Below are positions 26,009 through 36,351 of a DNA stretch of 64,000 nucleotides, in pieces. Position numbers and translations under genes: made by a program. The stretch comes from Calothrix sp. NIES-3974 (GTDB lineage: Bacteria > Cyanobacteriota > Cyanobacteriia > Cyanobacteriales > Nostocaceae). The first letter of the stretch is position 1; the number at the start of each line of letters is the position of its first letter. The stretch is taken from NCBI RefSeq assembly GCF_002368395.1, contig NZ_AP018254.1, positions 744,001-808,000 of the forward strand, written 5' to 3'. The notes beneath the pieces are model-generated. The model was not told the origin of the DNA. It was given only the letters and a program-made list of their open reading frames with translations, and searched no databases.

Positions 26009-26851
26009 AATCTCGCAAGTTGAAGGTTAATCTTTAGGTAGGATACTATAGGTGAGGTACATTCCTATAAAATTCGTGCCAGCATTAACTTGCAATGGGT
26101 GAGGAAAGGTTCGTAGTAGCGCTAGTCTACGACAAACCTGCGGGTATAGCGCCTTGATATTAAAGCTTCAATGCTAGTTAATCCCTGCAAGGACTCCACA
26201 GCATATTCGTAAAATTTCCAGTCAAAACGCTAGACAAAAAGAAAAGCATGATTTATATTTTTAGATTGTGACCAAATTTTACTAAATGCGATCGCAATCT
26301 ATCTAGAGTATTGTTAGTTCAGTTTGAGGTTAATATAAATAAGCCACAGCAGAAACAATACTCAGGTGAAACGACGCGTTAAGCCCTAGGCTCATCGCCA
26401 CCCACCAAAGTTATGTGTTAAATTTGGTGGGAGTGTAATTCAAAGTAAATTTGTTTCCAAAGCCGACGGGTTCCTCAACGCAAGTTAAGGGTAAATGGTA
26501 TAGACAGAGTGAAAATGTTGGTTTGGGCATTATCATCAAAAACTCTGTGTCGTGGATACTGAACAGCAAGCTGTTTAAGTCCCTAAACCCTTCGGAAAGT
26601 GCCAAGACAATTGGTTTAGATGTTCTTGATTGACAGTATCTAAATTCATTGTTGCACGTGACACATTCACTGTTTGTATTGTCATTGGATTGTCAACACA
26701 ATTTTTTTGTGGATGAATTAAGTTCGATCTGCAAACGTGAGGTGTGTTTGTTCTACACGGATTCGCCAAACAAATCTTGATGGTTAGAAATCATCGACCG
26801 AATCGGACGTGTATTCATATCCAACTTAAGTATAAAGGAGAACCAGTAACT
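26009..26851. promoter_or_regulatory. Long leader region of the ribosomal-protein cluster
   Basis: 843 bases between the glycosyltransferase start and rplC. It contains a perfect 9-base hairpin (CCCACCAAA 26401-26409 / TTTGGTGGG 26423-26431) and the ribosome site AAAGGAG before rplC. A loose promoter candidate is TTGTCA at about 26689 with ATGAAT 17 bases on. No credible ORF. A leader or small RNA taking part in feedback control of the cluster is possible, but nothing shows it. Confidence 0.45.
26401..26431. promoter_or_regulatory. Perfect hairpin in the rplC leader
   Basis: Nine-base GC-containing stem with a 13-base loop, about 420 bases before rplC. It has no T-tract on plus. It could be part of a structured leader or of an independent small RNA. 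Confidence 0.45.
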
Positions 26852-27496
26852 GTGTCTGTAGGTATTCTCGGCACCAAACTGGGCATGACCCAAGTCTTTG
26901 ACGAAGCTGGAGTTGCGATTCCTGTAACTGTAGTGCAAGCGGGTCCATGTACCGTTACACAAGTAAAAACAAAACAGACCGACGGTTACTCTGCGATTCA
27001 AGTTGGCTATCGGGAAGTGAAGCCAAAGGCGCTCAATAAACCTTTGTTAGGTCATCTATCAAAGTCATCAGCACCGCCATTGCGTCACTTACGGGAATAT
27101 CGGACTGCAAACGCAGAAGAGTATTCTTTAGGTCAACAGATTACGGCAGATATTTTTAGTCCCGGTCAACTAATAGACGTATCAGGAGACAGTATCGGAC
27201 GGGGTTTTGCTGGTTATCAAAAACGGCATCACTTTGGTCGAGGACCCATGTCCCACGGTTCTAAAAATCACCGTGAACCAGGTTCAATCGGTGCTGGTAC
27301 TACCCCCGGTCGTGTATTTCCGGGTATACGCGGTGCTGGTCGCCTGGGAGGCAAAAAGGTGACGGTCAAAAAATTAACCGTAGTGCGTGTTGATGCGGAA
27401 AGAAATCTAATTTTAATCAAGGGTGCGGTTCCCGGAAAACCTGGAGCCTTGCTAAATATTGTCCCTGCCAACCTAGTTACTCGCAAATCCAAGTAG
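26852..27496 (+). CDS. rplC: Ribosomal protein L3 (uL3)
   Basis: 214 residues from GTG 26852 (reads [17 protein letters not shown]), chosen because the ribosome site AAAGGAG lies 13 bases before it and homologues begin there; the frame itself is open 108 bases further up. Landmarks are the central loop [19 protein letters not shown], which reaches toward the peptidyl-transferase centre, and TTPGRVFPG. First gene of the cluster, as usual in cyanobacteria where rpsJ lies elsewhere. Confidence 0.97.
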   Translation: MSVGILGTKLGMTQVFDEAGVAIPVTVVQAGPCTVTQVKTKQTDGYSAIQVGYREVKPKALNKPLLGHLSKSSAPPLRHLREYRTANAEEYSLGQQITADIFSPGQLIDVSGDSIGRGFAGYQKRHHFGRGPMSHGSKNHREPGSIGAGTTPGRVFPGIRGAGRLGGKKVTVKKLTVVRVDAERNLILIKGAVPGKPGALLNIVPANLVTRKSK

Positions 27497-27570
27497 TTGT
27501 TAGCTTGTATTGATTAATACATTGATTGTTGAGAAAAAACTAACAGCGAAAATTGAAGGACAACAGAAAC

Positions 27571-28203
27571 ATGTTTGAGTGTGTAGTCAAAAATTGGCAA
27601 GGCGAGCAGGTCGGACAGACAACGTTCGAGTTGCGGGTTGCCAAAGAAGAAACCGCCAGTCACGTAGTCCATCGGGCTTTAGTGCGGCAGATGAACAATG
27701 CCCGTCAGGGAACCGCAAGTACCAAAACCCGTTCGGAAGTGCGGGGTGGAGGACGTAAACCTTGGCGGCAAAAAGGAACTGGACGAGCGCGCGCGGGTTC
27801 GATTCGGTCTCCCCTATGGCGAGGTGGTGGGGTGATATTTGGACCGAAGCCACGGGATTATGACATCAAAATGAATCGCAAAGAGCGGCGTTTAGCATTG
27901 CGGACAGCATTTGCTAGTCGTGTGGATGACATCATCGTGGTTGAGGAATTTGATAGTCAATTTGAACGCCCTAAAACCAAAGAATTGGTAAATGCGATCG
28001 CCCGTTGGGGGTGTGATCCAGATAGCAAAGCTTTATTAATTACTGGTGAGAAATCTGAGGGAGTGTATTTATCAGCTCGGAACGTAGAGAATGTCAAACT
28101 GATTTTAGCCACCAATCTCAACGTTTACGATTTATTACACGCAGACAAGATTATTGTCACCCCATCCGCGCTTGCAAAAATTCAGGAGGTTTACGGTGGG
28201 TAA
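27571..28203 (+). CDS. rplD: Ribosomal protein L4 (uL4)
   Basis: 210 residues. ATG 27571 ([15 protein letters not shown]) fits homologues; a TTG six codons earlier is not needed. The extended loop with [19 protein letters not shown] lines the exit-tunnel constriction. In enteric bacteria L4 also represses its own operon; no evidence for that is visible here. The stop overlaps the start of rplW by 8 bases. Confidence 0.97.
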   Translation: MFECVVKNWQGEQVGQTTFELRVAKEETASHVVHRALVRQMNNARQGTASTKTRSEVRGGGRKPWRQKGTGRARAGSIRSPLWRGGGVIFGPKPRDYDIKMNRKERRLALRTAFASRVDDIIVVEEFDSQFERPKTKELVNAIARWGCDPDSKALLITGEKSEGVYLSARNVENVKLILATNLNVYDLLHADKIIVTPSALAKIQEVYGG

Positions 28204-28522
28204 GTTAGTCACAGAGTTTGACCCCCGGTCACTCGCGGATTTAATTCGTCGTCCGATAGTCACCGAGAAAGCAACGCTGTTGATGGAGCAAAATAAATAT
28301 ACCTTTGAGGTTGCTCCAAAAGCCACAAAACCTGAGATTAAAGCAGCGATTGAAACCATATTCGAGGTGAAGGTGACTAAAATCAACACCTTAAATCCGC
28401 CTCGGAAAAAGCGACGCGTCGGTAGATTTATTGGCTATAAACCCCATTATAAACGGGCAATTGTCACCGTTGCGGCTGGGGATGAGGAGAAAATCCGTCA
28501 GGTTCTATTCCCTGAAGTCTAA
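28196..28522 (+). CDS. rplW: Ribosomal protein L23 (uL23)
   Basis: 108 residues from GTG 28196, inside the rplD end and preceded by GGAGGT at 28185, a setting that implies translational coupling. Motifs: [16 protein letters not shown] and the C-terminal [19 protein letters not shown]23 sits at the tunnel exit and docks trigger factor and SRP. Its TAA stop (28520-28522) is fused to the left end of a MITE. Confidence 0.96.
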   Translation: MGKLVTEFDPRSLADLIRRPIVTEKATLLMEQNKYTFEVAPKATKPEIKAAIETIFEVKVTKINTLNPPRKKRRVGRFIGYKPHYKRAIVTVAAGDEEKIRQVLFPEV

Positions 28523-28683
28523 GAGGATGTTTGAAATATTTTATACTTAACAAGCTCGCTTTTTGGGAATAGGCAGAAGGGAATCGGGAGTAGTTTATAA
28601 CGATAAAAATACCGTTTAGGCCGATTTGCTGTCTTCAAGAAGTGGTTGAGAAAGTATCGATTGATACTTGACAAATATCCTCT
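28522..28683 (+). repeat. AGAGGATGTTT-ended MITE, copy B, between rplW and rplB
   Basis: 162 bases with ends AGAGGATGTTTG and GACAAATATCCTCT, matching copy A (21481-21615) over about 110 internal bases (GGGAATCGGGAGTAGTTTAT onward). The first base is the last base of the rplW stop codon. It separates genes that are normally close and adds a long hairpin-prone spacer to the ribosomal transcript. Confidence 0.7.
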
Positions 28684-28782
28684 AATGTCGATTGTGAATT
28701 TTAGGTTGGGGGTTCATCCCAAATCCAAAAAATACCAGCCTAAAAATTCAGTAAATTTCCACTTAAAAATCTAGAACTAACT

Positions 28783-29646
28783 ATGGGTACTCGTTCATTT
28801 CGTCCCTATACCCCCAGTACGCGACAACTAACGGTTTCAGACTTTTCGGAAATTACCAAAAGTGAACCAGAAAAGTCATTAACGGTTCATAAACACAGAG
28901 CCAAAGGTCGTAACCGCCAAGGTGTAATTACCTGTCGTCACCGGGGTGGTGGGCACAAAAAACTATACCGAATCATCGATTTTAAACGGGACAAGCGAAA
29001 TATTCCCGCCAAAGTAGCAGCCATAGAGTATGACCCTAACCGGAACGCTCGCATTGCCTTGCTATTTTATCAGGACGGAGAAAAACGCTATATTCTCCAA
29101 CCCAACGGCTTAAAAGTGGGAACAACCATCATCGCTGGTCCCGATGCACCAATCGAAGACGGCAATGCCTTACCCTTGATGAATATCCCCTTGGGTACAG
29201 TGGTTCACAACGTCGAACTCACACCCGGAAAAGGAGGACAAATCGTCAGAGCAGCAGGTGCAGGTGCTCAAGTGGTTGCGAAAGAAGGTGACTACGTAAC
29301 CTTGAAACTGCCCTCAACGGAAGTGCGGATGGTACGACGTGAATGTTACGCCACCATTGGTCAAGTCGGCAACACAGATTATCGAAACCTCAGCGCTGGA
29401 AAAGCAGGACGCACCCGTTGGAAAGGTCGTCGTCCCCAAGTCAGGGGTAGTGTGATGAACCCAGTCGATCACCCCCACGGAGGTGGAGAAGGACGTGCGC
29501 CAATTGGACGTTCTGGACCGGTGACACCTTGGGGTAAACCAGCTTTAGGCTTGAAAACCCGGAAACGGAAGAAAGCCAGTGATCAGTTCATTGTACGTCG
29601 TCGTCGTAAGGTATCCAAGCGCGGACGTGGTGGACGGGAATCCTAG
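28783..29646 (+). CDS. rplB: Ribosomal protein L2 (uL2)
   Basis: 287 residues, full length. Conserved stretches are [19 protein letters not shown] and, near the C-terminus, [17 protein letters not shown], whose His sits next to the peptidyl-transferase centre. The gap to rplW is 260 bases because of the MITE. No strong Shine-Dalgarno; the start ATG 28783 agrees with family N-termini ([11 protein letters not shown]). Confidence 0.98.
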   Translation: MGTRSFRPYTPSTRQLTVSDFSEITKSEPEKSLTVHKHRAKGRNRQGVITCRHRGGGHKKLYRIIDFKRDKRNIPAKVAAIEYDPNRNARIALLFYQDGEKRYILQPNGLKVGTTIIAGPDAPIEDGNALPLMNIPLGTVVHNVELTPGKGGQIVRAAGAGAQVVAKEGDYVTLKLPSTEVRMVRRECYATIGQVGNTDYRNLSAGKAGRTRWKGRRPQVRGSVMNPVDHPHGGGEGRAPIGRSGPVTPWGKPALGLKTRKRKKASDQFIVRRRRKVSKRGRGGRES

Positions 29647-29752
29647 TCGTAATTAGCCGATTGACACTTGATATACCGCCAGCGAGTTAGTCACAACAGC
29701 AAAACAAACAAAAAATATTGTGAATTGCAGTTAATTCAAAACAGAAACAACT

Positions 29753-30031
29753 ATGGGTCGTTCACTGAAAAAAGGACCATTTATTGCCGACCATCTGCTC
29801 AAAAAAATCGAAAAATTGAACGCGAACAATAAAAAAGAGGTAATTAAAACCTGGTCGCGAGCATCCACGATTTTGCCGATGATGGTAGGACACACAATCG
29901 CCGTTCACAACGGTAAACAGCATGTTCCCGTATTTATTTCCGACCAAATGGTGGGTCATAAATTAGGTGAATTTGCACCCACCAGAAACTATCGCGGACA
30001 TGCCAAAAGCGATAAAAAATCAGGGAGATAA
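29753..30031 (+). CDS. rpsS: Ribosomal protein S19 (uS19)
   Basis: 92 residues beginning [16 protein letters not shown], the standard start. Sits in the 30S head with S13, contacting the A-site finger region. C-terminal [18 protein letters not shown] is typical. Two bases separate its stop from the rplV ATG. Confidence 0.97.
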   Translation: MGRSLKKGPFIADHLLKKIEKLNANNKKEVIKTWSRASTILPMMVGHTIAVHNGKQHVPVFISDQMVGHKLGEFAPTRNYRGHAKSDKKSGR

Positions 30032-30033
30032 TC

Positions 30034-30393
30034 ATGGCGACAAAAACATTACAGCCCAACGAAGTCAAAGCGGTAGCCAAATTTGTCCGCATGTCTCCCT
30101 ACAAGGTTCGTCGCGTTTTAGACCAAATTCGGGGTCGTTCCTATCGCGAAGCCTTGATTATTCTGGAATTTATGCCCTATCGGGCTTGTGACCCGGTGTT
30201 AAAACTGTTGCGTAGTGCCGCAGCCAATGCCGAACACAATGCCGGACTGGATCGAGCCTCGCTGAAAATTACCCAAGCCTACGCAGATGGGGGTCCTTCC
30301 CTACGACGTTTCCAACCTCGTGCCCAAGGACGAGCCTATCAGATTCGCAAACCAACTTGTCATATTACCCTAGCGGTTGCGGCTGAGGATTAA
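30034..30393 (+). CDS. rplV: Ribosomal protein L22 (uL22)
   Basis: 119 residues. Motifs [20 protein letters not shown] and the tunnel hairpin with [18 protein letters not shown], whose tip lines the exit tunnel beside L4. Tightly coupled to rpsS, with AGGGAG overlapping the upstream stop region as ribosome site. Confidence 0.97.
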   Translation: MATKTLQPNEVKAVAKFVRMSPYKVRRVLDQIRGRSYREALIILEFMPYRACDPVLKLLRSAAANAEHNAGLDRASLKITQAYADGGPSLRRFQPRAQGRAYQIRKPTCHITLAVAAED

Positions 30394-30468
30394 TTTTCTT
30401 GCTGGATTAGTGTAAATACATCCAGAGACAAAAACTCTACAGTCAGAAATTTTGAGAGGAAATAGTTC

Positions 30469-31224
30469 GTGGGACAAAAGATTCATCCAGTCGGTTTTCG
30501 GTTGGGGATTACTCAAGAGCATAAATCGCAGTGGTTTGCAGAACCGAGTCGTTATCCAGAACTGTTGCAGGAAGACTACAAACTGCGCAGTTACATTGAG
30601 GAAAAATTGGGCAGATATGCCCAGAATAATGCGGGTATCTCCGATGTCCGGATTGAGCGTAAAGCCGACCAAATTGACTTGGAAGTACGTACAGCTCGTC
30701 CTGGTGTGGTTGTTGGTCGTGGTGGTCAGGGAATCGACTCTCTGCGGACAGGATTACAGGACTTGTTAGGGGGAACCCGACAAATCCGGATTAACGTTGT
30801 GGAGGTACAACGGGTTGATGCGGATGCTTACCTGATTGCCGAGTTTATTGCCCAGCAATTGGAACGTCGGGTTTCCTTCCGTCGGGTTGTGCGTCAAGCC
30901 ATCCAACGCGCTCAAAAAGCTGGTGTCCAGGGGATAAAAGTTCAAGTCAGTGGTCGCTTGAATGGGGCAGAAATTGCTCGAACTGAGTGGACACGGGAAG
31001 GACGAGTGCCTTTGCATACCTTGCGTGCGGATATTGATTATTCCTACGTGACTGCGAAAACCATCTATGGGATTCTCGGTATTAAGGTGTGGATATTCAA
31101 GGGTGAAGTGATTCCTGGTCAGGAAGACATTCAAGTTCCCCCAGCTAATCGGGAACGGGAACCCCGTCGTCGCAATCAACAGCGTCGTCGTCAGCAATTT
31201 GAAGACCGCTCGAATGAAGGATAA
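30469..31224 (+). CDS. rpsC: Ribosomal protein S3 (uS3)
   Basis: 251 residues from GTG 30469 ([19 protein letters not shown]), with GAGAGGA upstream. A KH domain contains the loop [12 protein letters not shown]3 forms part of the mRNA entry helicase of the 30S subunit. The C-terminus is a basic tail ([14 protein letters not shown] type) typical of cyanobacteria. Confidence 0.97.
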   Translation: MGQKIHPVGFRLGITQEHKSQWFAEPSRYPELLQEDYKLRSYIEEKLGRYAQNNAGISDVRIERKADQIDLEVRTARPGVVVGRGGQGIDSLRTGLQDLLGGTRQIRINVVEVQRVDADAYLIAEFIAQQLERRVSFRRVVRQAIQRAQKAGVQGIKVQVSGRLNGAEIARTEWTREGRVPLHTLRADIDYSYVTAKTIYGILGIKVWIFKGEVIPGQEDIQVPPANREREPRRRNQQRRRQQFEDRSNEG

Positions 31225-31340
31225 AAGGATTTCGGATTTTAGATTTTGGATTCATGATTTGATCTGGTTTTTTGTGCTGGCGTGAATACCGAGTCTGGGT
31301 CTGAAATCAGGAAAATCCAATTTAATTGGTATTTAGAGAT

Positions 31341-31772
31341 ATGTTAAGTCCAAGAAGAACAAAATTCCGTAAGCAGCAGCGCGGACGAATGAAGGGTTTG
31401 GCGACGCGGGGAAGTACGATTAATTTCGGTGACTTTGCACTGCAAGCTCAAGAGCCATCCTGGATTACCTCCCGACAAATTGAAGCCTCTCGACGAGCGA
31501 TGACACGTTATATTCGTCGGGGTGGTAAAATCTGGATTCGGATTTTCCCGGATAAACCAGTAACGATGCGACCAGCAGAAACACGGATGGGTTCCGGGAA
31601 AGGTTCACCCGAATATTGGGTAGCAGTTGTCAAACCCGGTCGGATTTTATTTGAAATTGCCGGTGTTGCCGAAGAAACTGCACGGGAAGCAATGCGACTG
31701 GCTGCTTACAAACTACCCATTAAAACCAAATTTATCGTCCGGGAACAGGACATTGTTTCGGAGGAGGGTTAA
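31341..31772 (+). CDS. rplP: Ribosomal protein L16 (uL16)
   Basis: 143 residues from ATG 31341 ([19 protein letters not shown]); the frame's TTG five codons earlier is not the family start. L16 orders the A site near the elbow of tRNA; the conserved [19 protein letters not shown] is present. Four bases before rpmC. Confidence 0.97.
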   Translation: MLSPRRTKFRKQQRGRMKGLATRGSTINFGDFALQAQEPSWITSRQIEASRRAMTRYIRRGGKIWIRIFPDKPVTMRPAETRMGSGKGSPEYWVAVVKPGRILFEIAGVAEETAREAMRLAAYKLPIKTKFIVREQDIVSEEG

Positions 31773-31776
31773 GAAT

Positions 31777-32010
31777 ATGGCACTTCCAAAAATTGCCGAA
31801 GCACGCGAGTTGAGCGATGAGAAACTAGCAGAAGAAATTTTGGCGGTGAAAAGACAGTTGTTTCAACTGCGGTTGCAAAAAGCAACACGTCAATTGGAAA
31901 AACCCCATCTATTCCGCCATGCTCGTCACCGGTTAGCCCAGTTGTTGACGGTAGAGGGGGAACGGAAACGAGCAGCTGCTCATCAAGCTAGTGATAGTAG
32001 TGATAGTTAA
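31777..32010 (+). CDS. rpmC: Ribosomal protein L29 (uL29)
   Basis: 77 residues from ATG 31777, with GGAGGAGG at 31760 overlapping the rplP end as ribosome site. Two-helix protein with EEILAVKRQLFQLRLQKAT, lying at the tunnel exit next to L23. Upstream frame extension overlaps rplP and is ignored. The end is Ser/Asp rich. Confidence 0.95.
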   Translation: MALPKIAEARELSDEKLAEEILAVKRQLFQLRLQKATRQLEKPHLFRHARHRLAQLLTVEGERKRAAAHQASDSSDS

Positions 32011-32043
32011 GTGTAATTTGGTACTAACAAGAGTTAGAGAACT

Positions 32044-32283
32044 ATGGCTGTAAAAGAACGGGTAGGCTTGGTTGTCAGCGACAAAATGCAGAAAACGGTA
32101 GTTGTTGCCGTTGAGAACCGCTCTCCTCATCCTAAGTATAAAAAAATCGTCGTCAAAACCCGGCGGTTTAAAGCCCATGACGAAGACAACAAATGTAAAA
32201 TCGGCGATCGCGTCCGGATTCAAGAAACCCGCCCTTTGAGTAAAACCAAACGTTGGCAGGTGATGGAAATCCTGGCGAAATAG
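32044..32283 (+). CDS. rpsQ: Ribosomal protein S17 (uS17)
   Basis: 79 residues, OB fold: [17 protein letters not shown] at the start and [20 protein letters not shown] near the end are the family signatures. Binds 16S rRNA helix 11 early in assembly. Follows rpmC by 33 bases. Confidence 0.96.
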   Translation: MAVKERVGLVVSDKMQKTVVVAVENRSPHPKYKKIVVKTRRFKAHDEDNKCKIGDRVRIQETRPLSKTKRWQVMEILAK

Positions 32284-32345
32284 CTGATTAACAGTAATTG
32301 TTGTTGAGCAACTTGACTAAAAATTAGTGTGCCGAGGAAACAGTT

Positions 32346-32714
32346 GTGATTCAACCCCAAACCTATTTGAACGTTGCTGACAACAGCGGAGCTCGTAAAC
32401 TCATGTGTATTCGAGTTTTGGGCAAAGGTAATGCTCGTTATGGCTTTATCGGCGATCGCGTGATTGCTGTTGTCAAGGATGCCATTCCCAACATGGCAGT
32501 GAAAAAGTCCGATGTCGTCGAAGCAGTGATTGTTCGTACCCGTCACCATATCCGTCGTGATAGTGGGATGACAATTCGCTTTGATGACAATGCGGCGGTG
32601 ATTATTAACAAAGACGGAAATCCACGCGGGACAAGGGTATTTGGTCCAGTTGCGCGGGAATTACGCGACAAAAACTTTACCAAAATCGTTTCCCTCGCAC
32701 CGGAGGTGCTGTAA
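32346..32714 (+). CDS. rplN: Ribosomal protein L14 (uL14)
   Basis: 122 residues starting at GTG 32346 ([20 protein letters not shown]). Five-stranded barrel protein at the subunit interface, site for the silencing factor RsfS in other bacteria. The stop and the rplX start share a base (TAATG), implying coupling. Confidence 0.97.
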   Translation: MIQPQTYLNVADNSGARKLMCIRVLGKGNARYGFIGDRVIAVVKDAIPNMAVKKSDVVEAVIVRTRHHIRRDSGMTIRFDDNAAVIINKDGNPRGTRVFGPVARELRDKNFTKIVSLAPEVL

Positions 32715-33064
32715 TGGCAGCGAAAAAGCAAAAACCAAAGTTTTACAAAATGCATGTCAAAACCGGTGATACCGTTCAGGTGATTTCCGGTAGTGACAAA
32801 GGCAAAGTGGGTGAAGTAATTAAAGCTTTACCCCAGGAAAGCAAGGTGGTAGTTCAAGGTGTCAACCTGAAAACCAAACACGTCAAACCCCAAGCAGAGG
32901 GCGAATCGGGACGAATTGTCACCCAGGAATATCCGATTCACAGTTCCAACGTCATGCTTTACTCCACCAAGCAAAACGTTGCTAGTCGTGTTTGTTACAC
33001 CTTTACCCCGGAAGGGAAAAAAGTGCGAATGCTGAAAAAAACCGGTGAGATTTTGGATAAATAG
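32714..33064 (+). CDS. rplX: Ribosomal protein L24 (uL24)
   Basis: 116 residues with the KOW motif [20 protein letters not shown]. One of the two assembly-initiator proteins of the 50S subunit. Start overlaps the rplN stop by one base, with GGAGGTGC upstream. A 125-base gap containing CCAAAAATC-type heptamers follows before rplE. Confidence 0.97.
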   Translation: MAAKKQKPKFYKMHVKTGDTVQVISGSDKGKVGEVIKALPQESKVVVQGVNLKTKHVKPQAEGESGRIVTQEYPIHSSNVMLYSTKQNVASRVCYTFTPEGKKVRMLKKTGEILDK

Positions 33065-33189
33065 GTGGGTTCGTTTGGTGGGTGATTAATTTAGCTAGAA
33101 GCTAACAGCTAATCCCTCGCTACACGCAAATCCAAAAATCAAAATCCCCCATAGCCCTGACCAAGACCAGGGAACTACAGGAAAAAACA

Positions 33190-33735
33190 ATGGCCACAAG
33201 ACTAAAAAAGTTATATCAAGAGACTATTGTCCCGAAACTGATTCAACAGTTCGAGTACAAGAACATTCACCAAGTACCCAAAGTGACAAAGGTGACAGTG
33301 AACCGGGGTTTAGGGGAAGCGGCTCAAAACGCCAAAGCTCTCGAAAGCTCCTTAAATGAAATCGGTATTATTACTGGTCAAAAACCCGTAGTCACCCGTG
33401 CCAAAAAAGCGATCGCGGGCTTTAAGATCCGTGAAGGAATGCCCGTAGGAATTATGGTGACATTACGCGGCGATCGCATGTACGATTTTCTCGACCGTCT
33501 GATTAACCTGTCTTTACCACGTATCCGTGACTTTCGGGGGATTAGCCCCAAAAGCTTTGACGGACGGGGAAACTATACTTTGGGTATCCGTGAACAGTTA
33601 ATCTTTCCAGAGGTCGAGTACGACAGCATCGACCAAATCCGCGGCATGGATATTTCTATTATTACCACCGCACCAACCGACGAAGAAGGTCGAGCCTTAC
33701 TTAAAGAAATGGGAATGCCCTTCCGGGAAAATTAG
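33190..33735 (+). CDS. rplE: Ribosomal protein L5 (uL5)
   Basis: 181 residues. Motifs [38 protein letters not shown] and the [18 protein letters not shown] loop. Binds 5S rRNA with L18 in the central protuberance and touches the P-site tRNA elbow. Confidence 0.97.
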   Translation: MATRLKKLYQETIVPKLIQQFEYKNIHQVPKVTKVTVNRGLGEAAQNAKALESSLNEIGIITGQKPVVTRAKKAIAGFKIREGMPVGIMVTLRGDRMYDFLDRLINLSLPRIRDFRGISPKSFDGRGNYTLGIREQLIFPEVEYDSIDQIRGMDISIITTAPTDEEGRALLKEMGMPFREN

Positions 33736-33756
33736 AAGAGAGCGAAAGAGGAAATA

Positions 33757-34158
33757 ATGGCGGTAAATGACACAGTTGCTGATATGCTCACGCGCATCCG
33801 CAATGCCACAATGGCACGGCATCAAACCACAATCGTGCCATCGACAAAAATGACCCGCAGTATCGCTAAAGTTTTGCGCGATGAAGGATTTATCGGCGAC
33901 TTTGAAGAATCTGGCGAGGGAGTCAAAAAGAACCTAGTAATTTCACTCAAATACAAAGGTAAAAATCGTCAGCCCCTAATTACCGCCCTCAAACGGGTGA
34001 GTAAACCAGGATTACGTGTATATTCCAATCGCAAAGATTTACCACGGGTATTAGGTGGGATTGGGATTGCGATTATCTCCACCTCCAGTGGAATTATGAC
34101 CGACCGGGAAGCCCGTCGCCAAAATTTAGGCGGAGAGGTGCTTTGCTACGTTTGGTAA
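33757..34158 (+). CDS. rpsH: Ribosomal protein S8 (uS8)
   Basis: 133 residues, beginning [20 protein letters not shown] and ending with [20 protein letters not shown], both diagnostic. Central 16S binder; the translational repressor of the spc operon in enteric bacteria, untested here. Followed by about 100 bases with ACTCCCTATTCCCT heptamers. Confidence 0.97.
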   Translation: MAVNDTVADMLTRIRNATMARHQTTIVPSTKMTRSIAKVLRDEGFIGDFEESGEGVKKNLVISLKYKGKNRQPLITALKRVSKPGLRVYSNRKDLPRVLGGIGIAIISTSSGIMTDREARRQNLGGEVLCYVW

Positions 34159-34258
34159 GACAGGAGACAGGAGGCAGGATACAGGAGGATTTTCCTTCTA
34201 AACTGTGTCACAACAACTCCCTACTCCCTATTCCCTACTCACTAACTGAAACAGAACT

Positions 34259-34807
34259 ATGTCTCGAATTGGTAAACGTCCAATTACGGTTCCCGCCAAA
34301 GTTCAACTCACGATTAATGGCAATAACGTAATTGTCAAAGGTCCAAAAGGAGAACTTTCCCGCAATTTACCCATGCAAGTGGAAATCAAACAGGAAGGGG
34401 AAACCGTTACCGTCACCCGTCGGAATGACTCACGGGTAGCAAGACAAATGCATGGTTTAAGCCGCACCCTAGTTGCCAATATGGTGGAAGGAGTTTCCAA
34501 TGGATTTCAACGCCGTTTGGAATTACAAGGGGTTGGTTATCGAGCTGCTGTCCAAGGGAAAAATTTAGTACTGAGTGTAGGTTATAGCCACCAGGTACAA
34601 ATTGAACCACCGGAGGGTGTGCAGTTCGCAGTCGAAAATAACACCAACGTCATCGTCAGTGGCTTTGACAAGGAAGTAGTCGGCAACACCGCCGCTCGCA
34701 TTCGAGCAGTACGTCCACCAGAACCCTACAAAGGTAAAGGTATTCGCTATGCGGGTGAAGTGGTACGGCGTAAAGCTGGTAAGACTGGTAAAGGTGGTAA
34801 GAAATAA
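34259..34807 (+). CDS. rplF: Ribosomal protein L6 (uL6)
   Basis: 182 residues with two similar domains: [18 protein letters not shown] at the start and the C-terminal signature [19 protein letters not shown]. Lies near the sarcin-ricin loop where translation factors bind. Three bases before rplR. Confidence 0.97.
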   Translation: MSRIGKRPITVPAKVQLTINGNNVIVKGPKGELSRNLPMQVEIKQEGETVTVTRRNDSRVARQMHGLSRTLVANMVEGVSNGFQRRLELQGVGYRAAVQGKNLVLSVGYSHQVQIEPPEGVQFAVENNTNVIVSGFDKEVVGNTAARIRAVRPPEPYKGKGIRYAGEVVRRKAGKTGKGGKK

Positions 34808-34810
34808 ACT

Positions 34811-35173
34811 ATGAAATTAACCAGGAAAGAATCAAGAATTCGTCGTCATCGACGGATTCGTGGCAAAGTCAAAGGTTCACCAGAACGTCCCAGAATGGCT
34901 GTTTTTCGTTCCAATCAGCACATTTATGTACAGGTGATTGACGATACTCAGCACCATACCCTAGCAGCCGCATCTACAATCGATCCGGAAGTGCGGGGAA
35001 CTATTAGTTCCGGTGCGAATTGTGAAGCTTCCGTCGCCGTCGGCAAATTAATTGCCCAGCGATCGCTATCCAAGGGTATATCCAAAGTGGTATTTGACCG
35101 TGGTGGCAATCTGTATCATGGACGTATCAAAGCTTTGGCAGATGCGGCTCGTGAAGCTGGTTTGGAATTTTAA
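34811..35173 (+). CDS. rplR: Ribosomal protein L18 (uL18)
   Basis: 120 residues; basic start [20 protein letters not shown], ending with [20 protein letters not shown]. Carries 5S rRNA into the central protuberance with L5. The three-base spacing to rplF means its ribosome site is inside the rplF end (GGTGGTAAG). Confidence 0.97.
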   Translation: MKLTRKESRIRRHRRIRGKVKGSPERPRMAVFRSNQHIYVQVIDDTQHHTLAAASTIDPEVRGTISSGANCEASVAVGKLIAQRSLSKGISKVVFDRGGNLYHGRIKALADAAREAGLEF

Positions 35174-35227
35174 CCTCCAATTGCAAATCCAGCCCTGTTA
35201 GGTAGAAAGTAACTTAAGGATATAGAT

Positions 35228-35758
35228 ATGGCAACCGGTGGTCGTCGTAAGGCAAGTCGAGCCAAAAAAGAAGAAACTAATTGGCAAGAGCGGGTAATCC
35301 AAATCCGTCGTGTCAGCAAAGTCGTCAAAGGTGGGAAAAAACTCAGTTTCCGCGCCATCGTTGTCGTGGGTAATGAACGCGGACAGGTGGGTGTTGGGGT
35401 CGGTAAAGCCTCAGATGTGATTAGCGCCGTCAAAAAAGGGGTCGCTGATGGCAAAAAACACCTGATTGATATCCCCATGACCAAATCCAATTCCATTCCC
35501 CACCCCATCAACGGTACAGGTGGTGGAGCCAAAGTTTTAATGCGTCCAGCCTCTCCTGGTACAGGTGTAATTGCAGGGGGCGCAGTGCGGACTGTATTGG
35601 AATTGGCAGGGGTGAAGAATGTCCTTGCCAAACAGTTGGGTTCTAATAACCCCTTAAATAACGCTAGAGCCGCAGTTAACGCCCTGGCAACCCTACGTAC
35701 ATTTGCGGAAGTTGCCGAAGATAGGGGTGTGCCGATTCAGAACCTCTACGCCCAATAA
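35228..35758 (+). CDS. rpsE: Ribosomal protein S5 (uS5)
   Basis: 176 residues. The double-stranded-RNA-binding fold has [21 protein letters not shown]; the second half has [18 protein letters not shown]. Acts in decoding accuracy and mRNA unwinding at the entry. TTAAGGA upstream is the ribosome site. Confidence 0.97.
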   Translation: MATGGRRKASRAKKEETNWQERVIQIRRVSKVVKGGKKLSFRAIVVVGNERGQVGVGVGKASDVISAVKKGVADGKKHLIDIPMTKSNSIPHPINGTGGGAKVLMRPASPGTGVIAGGAVRTVLELAGVKNVLAKQLGSNNPLNNARAAVNALATLRTFAEVAEDRGVPIQNLYAQ

Positions 35759-35778
35759 TCACGAATAGGTAATTATTC

Positions 35779-36225
35779 ATGAGACTCAATGATGTGAAGC
35801 CGCAAGCCGGCTCAAAAAAACGTGGTCGTCGTGTCGGACGTGGTGTCTCCGCCGGACAAGGCGCAAGCTGTGGAGCCGGGATGCGGGGACAAAAAGCCCG
35901 TTCTGGTGGCGGAACCAGACCCGGATTTGAGGGTGGTCAGCAGCCTTTATATCGCCGTTTACCCAAACTCAAGGGGTTCCCACTAGTCAACCGAAAACAT
36001 TACACTACGATTAATGTCGAAAAATTAGCCACCCTCGCCCCCAACACCGAAGTCACCCTAGAGTCCTTACTCGCAGCAGGTATTCTAACTGATGCCAAGG
36101 GTGATCTTAAGGTTCTTGGAAATGGTGAGTTAAATGTGGCACTGCAAGTCAAAGCGGCGGCGTTTACCAACTCCGCCCGCACCAAAATTGAGGCAGCTGG
36201 CGGAAGTTGCGAAATCGTCAATTGA
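35779..36225 (+). CDS. rplO: Ribosomal protein L15 (uL15)
   Basis: 148 residues. The Gly/Arg-rich extension ([32 protein letters not shown]) penetrates the 23S core; the globular end carries [21 protein letters not shown]. It follows rpsE directly: rpmD (L30) is absent, as usual in cyanobacteria. Confidence 0.97.
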   Translation: MRLNDVKPQAGSKKRGRRVGRGVSAGQGASCGAGMRGQKARSGGGTRPGFEGGQQPLYRRLPKLKGFPLVNRKHYTTINVEKLATLAPNTEVTLESLLAAGILTDAKGDLKVLGNGELNVALQVKAAAFTNSARTKIEAAGGSCEIVN

Positions 36226-36351
36226 TTTGGGTCAGATTTAGATCAAACTTAAATTAGTCCCGCTTCACATCGATTTCTCTTCTGGTGGAGATGATTCACT
36301 GGTGTATTTCGCCACAACCGCCGCGCCGAGTCCATTCACGAGGTAGCCCCT

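Noticed and set aside
26009-26851. 6S RNA or RNase P RNA in the rplC leader
   Set aside because: I could not identify the conserved core elements of either; only a simple hairpin and scattered inverted repeats are seen.
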